Shown: positions 55,796 to 64,000 of the stretch, piece after piece
Numbering within the stretch: position 1 is the stretch's first letter
Layout of the letters: each line of letters starts with the position of its first letter
Source of the DNA: Trichoplax sp. H2
Lineage: Eukaryota > Placozoa > Uniplacotomia > Trichoplacea
Length of the DNA: 64,000 nucleotides
Assembly (NCBI GenBank): GCA_003344405.1
Contig: NOWV01000145.1
Location: 124,001-188,000 of the forward strand
Direction: 5' to 3'
Notes under the pieces: model-generated
Database searches by the model: none
The model's input: only the letters and a program-made list of their open reading frames with translations
What the model was told of the DNA's origin: nothing
Program-made: the position numbers and the translations under genes

Positions 55796-58700
55796 ATCTT
55801 TCATCTCATGGCGTAAATCAGCTGATACACAAGTTACACTGTTTGTTGCACTATTGCCAAAAATAGCTAAAAATGTAATTATTTAGTGGCATAAAGTAAA
55901 AAGCGAATATACCGTACATACACTTTATCATTATTGTTAATATCAAAATGATACGGTTCAGCGAATATTCATCATGACTACTGCTTTTTATAGTATTTAT
56001 AAAATAGATAATGGTGATCTCGTAGCCAAGCAGTTACAGTCATTGCATGCTAAAGAAATCCTACATTTTACAATTAAGTTACCCTAGATCTTATCATTAA
56101 GATAAAAAGATAATTTCTGAAATTTCATACGATTCAAATAAATACCCGGAACATTTTCTATTGCACACCGCTATCATAAATCTTTAACACCCTTACAACT
56201 AAAATAAAAATCGGTTTTGCTGTAGCAATATGATAGTTGTTATTATGGTTGAGTAGTAGTATAAGAGACTTATAGTAATTTGATCTTACTGAATCATAAT
56301 TATAATCTTGACAATAGTATAGCAAAATCAGTTGATATCAATCCGATATCAACATTAGTGATTTCGTAATTTATTTCTAAAATATTAATTATCCTAAATT
56401 AGTTTACGTATGCAGCTATTATTTTAGATAGCGAGAGATGTATTAATTTTATGTTTGGCAAGATGAATTTAAAATTATACTCTAAAAATATCAATAATCA
56501 TGTACCTAATTTAAGTAATTCCAATTATACGCTATTATTAATTAATCAATGCAATACTATTAATAACACGTAATTGGAAATGTGGACTGATCTTTCAAAG
56601 TTATTTACGCAACAGCACTGATTTGTAGAAAAAATACCCGTATAAAGTGGTACATTAGTCAAGAGTATATCCCGTACCATTAAGAAATAGATTCTTCCCA
56701 TTGATATATCAATACATTTTTTAAAAATTTAGACTATTCCTTTCATCGATATAATACAGTATATCGGTTTAATAAAGTAATCAATTAATCACGCTACTAT
56801 TATTAATATAAATTGTATAGTTATTTTATTCGAAAATTATATATTATGCATTAATAAACTTTAGTGCCAGTACATGTTACAATAATGTGACTGAGCTTTC
56901 TTTACTCGAGATAATATGCATGGCAGCTTACAACTGACATTACTTTTATTAAATATAAAGTTATAGAGTGGTATTCTAGTTGAGAGTGTATAGTACAAAG
57001 TATAACAACTTATTCATAAATTTAGCATATGTTATAAAAGAAAGCAGACAGGTCTTTTAATCGAGACAACTTATTATGAAGTAATTCGACACTGATCCTA
57101 ACATTTGTTTCAACATATAGCAATTAATTCAATGGATACTATAAAAAGTGAATTTATTGATCACCTTGTACAGCGCTATCTTCTGTAGTATTAAAAAAAT
57201 ACGCACTGCTTTCTTGTTTGAGATCTCACATAAAGTATAACTATAAAACTACTTCGTTTATTATGAATGATGTGGAGTTATGCGAGTACTTTAACCGAGA
57301 CTATATATCATATGTATGCTAAATTATTAACGTTTACTGTTTTGTTATATTAGAATATGGGCTGATCTTAAACTAAAATTGCATATTTATTAGGTAATAA
57401 ATTGCTGATGCTACTATTGTTATTGTATCAGAATAGCGAGTGATATTTAATCAGGATTGCAAATGATAAATTACTACATTACTCAGAGTACTATTATTTG
57501 CATGTATGGCAAAAAAATATAAACAATTAATTAGAGATTTAAGAACAATATTGCTATGGAAAGTGTTATACAATTAGTTAGAAACACTATATATGTAGCT
57601 ATATGATAATTGTATGGTAGTACTTGTAATACTGTAGGTGATAACGTTGTAAAAGGCGGACTGATAATTTACTAATTATAGTGCGAAGTACAAATTGTAA
57701 TCGTATCGAGGTGCAGCCTCATATAGCTATAAATACCGATCATTAATAATAAATGCAGTTACAAATCTTATTCACGGAGTGAACGCATTGCTAAAACATA
57801 ATAGAAAGAATAAATTATTATTAGCTATGATATTTATAAATGGCTATGTCGAACTTTGATACCTTAACATACGTTGAACGTATGTGAATCTAATGCATTA
57901 TATCTATAAGTAATTCTATATATATATAATACTTGGATATTTAGGGTCGCAAATTAGGATTACCTTTATGGCTTTAAAAAATAAAAACTCCTTCACTGTA
58001 TTGAAAATAGGATTACTAAACTTATTGTATAAAAATCGTAATAACACAAACAAAAAAGACTACAACATATTCTATTGACAGATCATGAGACTTTGGCTAG
58101 ACAAGATTGTCCTTTGCATTAGTCAACAATAGCCAATAGATGCAAGATAATACATATTGCAGCAGTTTAAATAAAGTTTACTGATTCCGCAAACTTGATT
58201 CGACATCAATCAAAACTTATCAAATCTCTATAAGAAAAAATGATGTTGCGATAATTACTGACATTTACTATTCTAGATAGACCAAACTCCAATTTCCTTT
58301 GGTCCATATTAGTTAAATCAAAATAAAAAGCATCATATTGCAACGATTATATAACGCTTCTAATCTACACAGACTAGATTTATTCTTTTCTTAGTTACGA
58401 TTATCAAGTCTGGGCAGCAAATGTGACATTTCAACAATGGTGCAATATTTACTGACTTGCCAAGACTCCTACAACTTCTTATTTGTCAGTACTAATTGAT
58501 CAGTGGGTACTATGAAATGGTATATCCTGAAAACCTTTTGTAATAATTGTAAGATCAAGTGCAAATTATTATCACATGATTCATAAATGTTACCAGAATC
58601 CCTTCGTATGTTAAAGAAATCCATTGTATCTAGCAGCTGTCACGAAATATATAGTGTGAGCCACTGTATAGCTTGCTACTGATCATAATATTCCTATTTT

Positions 58701-61700
58701 AGATATAAGATTAGACTAAGGATGATTTTATTTATTAGCCAATGTTGAGATCGCACTCAATTGAACACACTCGTACTTGAAGTCCCACATCAATTCAATT
58801 TAATAAATACCAGCCATGAGACTTGGAAATGTTTCCTTCTTGACCGATAATTTAGGCGTATCAATATTATTATTTAATTGATGTGTGGCATTCCTCAATC
58901 ATGTGCTGGACATTCGGTAATCATGCAAATACGTAGATTCGCATTCATAATCCATATTTATCGTTGTAGTGTAGTAACATATTCCAGTTGGCCATCTGTC
59001 GATAAATTGCTATTTAATAATATTGTTTACAACCAACGCTATAAAATGTTTGTTTTTTCTTGCCCAGATGTTTTTCCTGATCGATATGGATAAAATTACA
59101 CAAACCGCTATCGATATAACAATAAGATAACAGCCGATGTCGTTGTTTATTTAAGGCTGTTTTAACCGAGTCAATAATATCTCGATTTACAGAATGCAAT
59201 ATCTAAAATTATTTTTTATCCTATAAAATCTTGCCACTATCAAACAATATGGGTGATATTTAGTGTTTTTAGATGACCTTGATAATGATGAATAATTAAA
59301 AAAAAATTTGGCGAGATGAAATTGAACGTCATCATCCAAACTAAATAATTTAGCACATTTTCGCTATTTGTTAGGTAAAGGACTAGTATAGCTTGTGATG
59401 ACTATGGGATTAATTTTAATGAAAAATGCTTGATATAATTATTGTCAGTTACTTAGCATGCAGGTAAATGATATAAATTGTTAGTTAATGGAAAATGTAG
59501 AGTATAACTATTATAGATCAGAATTAAAAAGGAAAGATTAATTGTAATCGTGGCTATCGTATAGTTTGCAACCCAAAATTGACACGATTATTATTGACTA
59601 GTGTAGTCTTAAAATGAATGTTCATAAAATCGGGATGAATGAAGAGTTATCTTCATGATAAAAATCATGAAATTAGCTGAAACAGTGTATAGAATAATTA
59701 TCATAAATCAACTTTAGCGGCATAGTCAAGAACAATCGTTTATCACATAGCGTATTGGCAAATCGACGAATTATCTTATATTAGCGACTATAAGGATATC
59801 CTAAATGCTGCAAACTGACTCTAAGTTAGGAAAAATTAACCATAATTGCTATTTGCTACCTAGCTAATAAATAATCATATAAATAAAATTAGTTTAAAAA
59901 AGAAAAAAACCTAGCAAATTTTTTGGTGTCCAAATCATTCATTACATAACTATGGGTTGATTGACATGAAATGTTTTGATCGAGGTGATCATGTTTCATG
60001 ATTATCGATCAACTAACTCAAGGCTGGATAAAATTCAGCATGATTATAATTTGTAGCTTATCGATAAATTGGTATTAAAAATTATGAGACGAAAAATGAG
60101 CCATCAATAATTTACATAACCGACTTGAGACAGAAACATTTAATATGATTCTCCTTTTTTGCATAGCTTCTATGTAAATTGACATAAAATTATTAACTAA
60201 TCGCGGATATAAACGAGATAAATATGGTAGGAGATAAATAGTAGTAAGCAAATATCATTGATGAATTCAACATAAACACTACTAAAGTACCAAAAATAAC
60301 GTAACAAGATTTCATATTAGTTAATCTAGCTACTCTAAGCGATTACTTGTATATGTTAATAAGCCCCGCCCCAGGCTAATGTCAACATGATCATATTTCT
60401 TATAATCTAATTATTAGCAGCGAAGTTGATGGTACGCTAGTTTGTAGTTGTCGTTGTGGTTTATTCTAATTATGCAGAATTTTGAAAATGAATCAATATC
60501 TATTAATTGGATATCAATTTATTGGTATATTTGTCTATTTTGTTGAAAGAATTTGATTAAGGTTGTTTGGATCTTAAAATCTCTTACTCCAGATAATAGA
60601 TGGATAGGATTATCTCTAAGGTGTCATAAATAATAATCATAAATCATCCTCTACTCTAATATTTATTAACATGATATAGATTTATACCAATCCACAATTT
60701 GGTTAAAGAACAGATTAATACCGTATATAATTCAAGATTGAACTCATTTCACTGTAGATTTGGTAATAGTGCCGTTGTTGCCACATTATCGTCCTGAAGT
60801 AATTAGTAACATTGCCTAATCTAAACATTGCTATGTGGATCTATTTGAGTATATAACCCAATTAAAAGATTTTGGTATACAATAGAAATATTTATTAGAA
60901 GAATTGAAAAAATTTGCTTATAACTTAAGACTTCAATTCTACCCTAGAGAGAAGCCAATATTGCTGTCAATCCTAATTCTATCATCCTATGTCTATTATT
61001 ATCTAAATAGCCATGTCCTATTTCCAAATTGCGATGTGTAATAAATGGTGGGAATATACTTTGACTTTAATTATTTCATCTAAGCTATTTCAGCCTCTAT
61101 TAGTTTGTCTATAATCGCGGTCGCTGACTATTTTTGGCTAATTATACAGGATAGTGGTTATAGTTGTAAAGTAAGTATTAGTTAATGTTACTGTCCACTG
61201 ATGAGCAATCGATCTCGTTTTTAGAAATGAGCGAAATGTGCTACAACATATCATATATTTATAATGCTTAAGGTAAAGAATATTACTCTAATTGTATTTA
61301 AGTGGTAAAACCTAGCCTAAAAATAGAGGCGTCCTTGATAAATTTGGCAGGATAGTAATTTTTAAATACAATCATCCAATGTTGATCATTTCCATTGTAG
61401 CGGTGCAATGATGAACGATTTCTGTATTAAACAGAGCTAGCGAGAGCGGCTTTGTCTTTGAATTCTATGCTAATGCACATATATTATAGAAGAGGTCTGT
61501 AATATAGCTACATCAGAGTAGTAAGATTCATTCAATTGTTAATTTTTATTAAAAAACCTACCGCATTGTATTTTTTAAGATAGCCCTATAATTATGTCAT
61601 CACTCATCTTAACTTATGCGGAAGCAGCACCATATTTAATTTATAGGTGAGATTGAACTTTATCCTATTGCATAATTAAATGCAATATGAAGTATTATCA

Positions 61701-63534
61701 AAAGCGGTAGAACTGTACAAGATAGAGCCACTTTATCTTATTAATTACGTGGATCAGCGGGTAATCATGGGAATTAGGTTATCCTTTATTAACGTTATTT
61801 GCTTTCTTGAACTCATTAGTGAGCCACACCTTCTCAACGTAGTAGAGAGTAACGCCATCCGTTTGATGGAAGTTTAAATTCCTTCGAATTAACCATTAGC
61901 TTAACTTTTGACTATAATATAAATCAAAATAATAATTACGGATGGAATTAATTTGTATATTTTAATTCAAACGGAGATAATTGCGCAAGCCATTATCTCA
62001 GTATGTTATCTTAATTGATGTTGGTAATTCGGATAGATTATCGAATTGAATTTATTCTTTAATGGTTCAAAATTATAATTATGGAATAGAACGTAAGTAA
62101 TAACAATCGAAGATAGTCTTAATATTACAATGGCTAAAATAACGTCTCATCTTGCATCTTTATAAATTAATAGTTTAGAATTTTTTATGTAAGGAAGGCT
62201 GCACTAGACTCGACAAGTAGATTTGTTTAAACATGCTATGCCATATATTGGAATAGACTAATATAATAGAAGAAGATATAGAAGATGAAAATAATATTAA
62301 AGGTCTTTGATAGAAACATAATTGAAAATTGAATTGAATCAATCTCTTTCTCTATAAATGATTGATACATATCTAGAGATTAATTCGTGATAGTAATTGA
62401 TTAATATATAACATAGAAATATTTTCCTCCTTCAATTATCTTTTCAAATACATGAAGGTGTTTATTCTGTTTACTCCTGATTTAATATTCTAGCCTGGGG
62501 TAAAAGTCATTTTGATTTCGTAGACAGTCTTGAATGAGAGTCCATGATAGATGAATAATAGTTTATATTATTTTAAAAGCTTAAAGTTTAACCATTCTAT
62601 TCATATTTTACATTGTTGACTTATTCTACTAGTCCGTGATTAACAATTGATCGCGAGGCTTTTATCTTTACAACTCTTGACCATTACTAATGTAAAGAAG
62701 GTTGTAGTTGTCGAATGTAATCCAATCATAAACAACTTATTAAAGAACGGCAGTTAAAAGGGAGTGTGGGAAACTTTTAGATTGACCAATGTTACCAGAA
62801 GCGATGGTTAATTAAATTATTTTATTTGCTGATATTTCATCACGATAGATTAGTCTTTGCATTAATGATTTCGATTGGTACAATACTATACTACAATTAA
62901 ATTGCATCCCATAGTATTCTTATATAAAATATGAGATTCTTTATATGCAGTTGTTAGTAAGTTCTCAAAAATAACTTTATTGTTGATTAACTATCCACTA
63001 TTTAATAGCCTAGACATAATCATAATAGTATTGATGTTATTTGGCCTAGAATACATGTACAAGTTTAGTTTTCTTGTATTGTATTCGTAAATATAATATA
63101 AAAGCACACTCCACAATTTAGATGACAATATTGAAATGATTATGATAGAATAACCATTTAGATATAATTTTCTGATCTACAAAATCTGTGACATGATACC
63201 AGGATGGATGTTAATTTGATCAAGCACACTTCTAAATTGACTTTTTCAATCTTCAAGGGAATAGTAAATTGATTACAGCATTAAAATTGCCCATAAACAG
63301 TAGAACTAATTTCTTGTTCACCAAAATCACCGTGCAGAAGAATACATTAGCATGTCGCGCGATTTCGACGACAATATTAAATTGGTCAATGTATTACAGC
63401 CACGTGAAAAATTTTCGAATTCATCGATATCTTGTAACAAATTGAATATGATTAATTTAAGGGCCAGACTAGAATAGGAGATATTCCTTCTCATATTAAT
63501 ACAATACAATAATAGTTTAGTTATGATATAGATA

Positions 63535-63815
63535 GCTAGTGACTTAACGTGAATAGAATAGAATTTAATGCAAGGCTAGAGTAGTGGAGACTTTTACTTC
63601 TTCTATCGTGCAAACATGATCATAATGGTCTAGTCATCTAATAGATATGCAACTTTACACCAATCGAATAAAATTTAATGCAAGGCTAGACCAGCGTAAG
63701 GACTTTTGTTTCTAGTATCAAGTAAACATGATCATAATAGTTTAGCCATCAAATACGTATGCTAGAAACTTAACACGAATCGAATAGAATTCCATGTAAG
63801 GTTAGACTACTGTAA
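63535..63815. repeat. Three-copy tandem repeat, 111-115 bp unit
   Basis: AATAGAATTTAATGCAAGGC and close variants start near 63555, 63667 and 63784. The units also share AAACATGATCATAAT, GTCTAGTCATC/GTTTAGCCATC and CTTTACAC/CTTAACACGAAT. Confidence 0.75.
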
Positions 63816-64000
63816 TGAGCAACTGAGTCAAGAATTTAATCAACTATGCGATTACTAAATCATTCATTTACGTCATCGTAATACCTTGAAAAGTAAATGA
63901 ATTGGCGCTCTTTGAATGTTATTCATGTACTCTTTTAGCGGTATATGAATCTGCCGATAGTAGTATTTTATTATCAAGAAATTACTCAGTTCGTCATCTC

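Larger units (their letters stand above)
54595..64000. other. 9.4-kb AT-rich region with no recognised gene
   Basis: It contains two small tandem arrays (55540-55795, 63535-63815), a short hairpin ACATACGT/ACGTATGT near 57880-57896 and a possible decayed coding stretch near 60750-61035. The frame at 61680-61877 has no recognisable domain. It may be intron or flank of a gene beyond the window. Confidence 0.4.

Noticed and set aside
61680-61877. 65-codon plus-strand frame in the distal desert
   Set aside because: Protein-like texture but no recognisable family, start context or splice partner; left as unannotated.

Overview
This window is eukaryotic nuclear DNA from an animal. By eye it is about two-thirds A+T. 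It holds spliced genes with GT..AG introns, multi-exon genes on both strands, no bacterial operon structure and one 20-base assembly gap. The gene content (a BRSK/SAD polarity kinase, MOB2, FANCE, an ependymin-related secreted protein, a carboxypeptidase M-like ectoenzyme, a RFESD-type Rieske protein and a CNBD2-like cyclic-nucleotide-binding protein) points to a metazoan. Gene spacing of about 8 kb, short introns, AT-richness and many TACTGTACAGTA palindromes would fit a placozoan or another non-bilaterian animal, but the sequence alone does not settle the species.

Layout. 1-928 (+): the last two exons of an unrecognised low-complexity protein. 2976-4950: nested duplications around the gap. 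5888-9471 (+): MOB2, five exons. 10317-20058 (-): a complete 24-exon BRSK/SAD kinase, convergent with MOB2. 24682-25670 (-): RFESD-like Rieske protein, three exons. 30165-34375 (-): CNBD2-like protein, ten exons. 34376-43827: gene-poor, with two degenerate tandem arrays. 43948-45329 (+): ependymin-related protein, three exons. 46356-48365 (-): FANCE, two exons. 48640-53045: a palindrome followed by four local tandem arrays. 53269-54594 (+): carboxypeptidase M-like enzyme with an intronless coding region. 54595-64000: no gene recognised.

Gene models were built by hand. Exons were joined where GT/AG sites, reading phase and resemblance to remembered family sequences all agreed. Every internal junction given is phase-consistent and exon lengths were checked against codon counts. 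Orthology statements rest on recalled family sequences, not on a database search.

The genes do not form one pathway. MOB2 (NDR-kinase regulator) and BRSK (LKB1-activated kinase) both relate to cell polarity, FANCE to DNA crosslink repair, and the ependymin-related and carboxypeptidase genes to the secretory or surface compartment. I found no CRISPR array, rRNA, convincing tRNA, intact transposase or virus. The most noteworthy items are the probable FANCE gene, the BRSK activation loop carried on a frame-neutral pair of tiny exons, the intact cyclic-nucleotide pocket of the CNBD2-like protein, and the dense palindromes and local tandem arrays.
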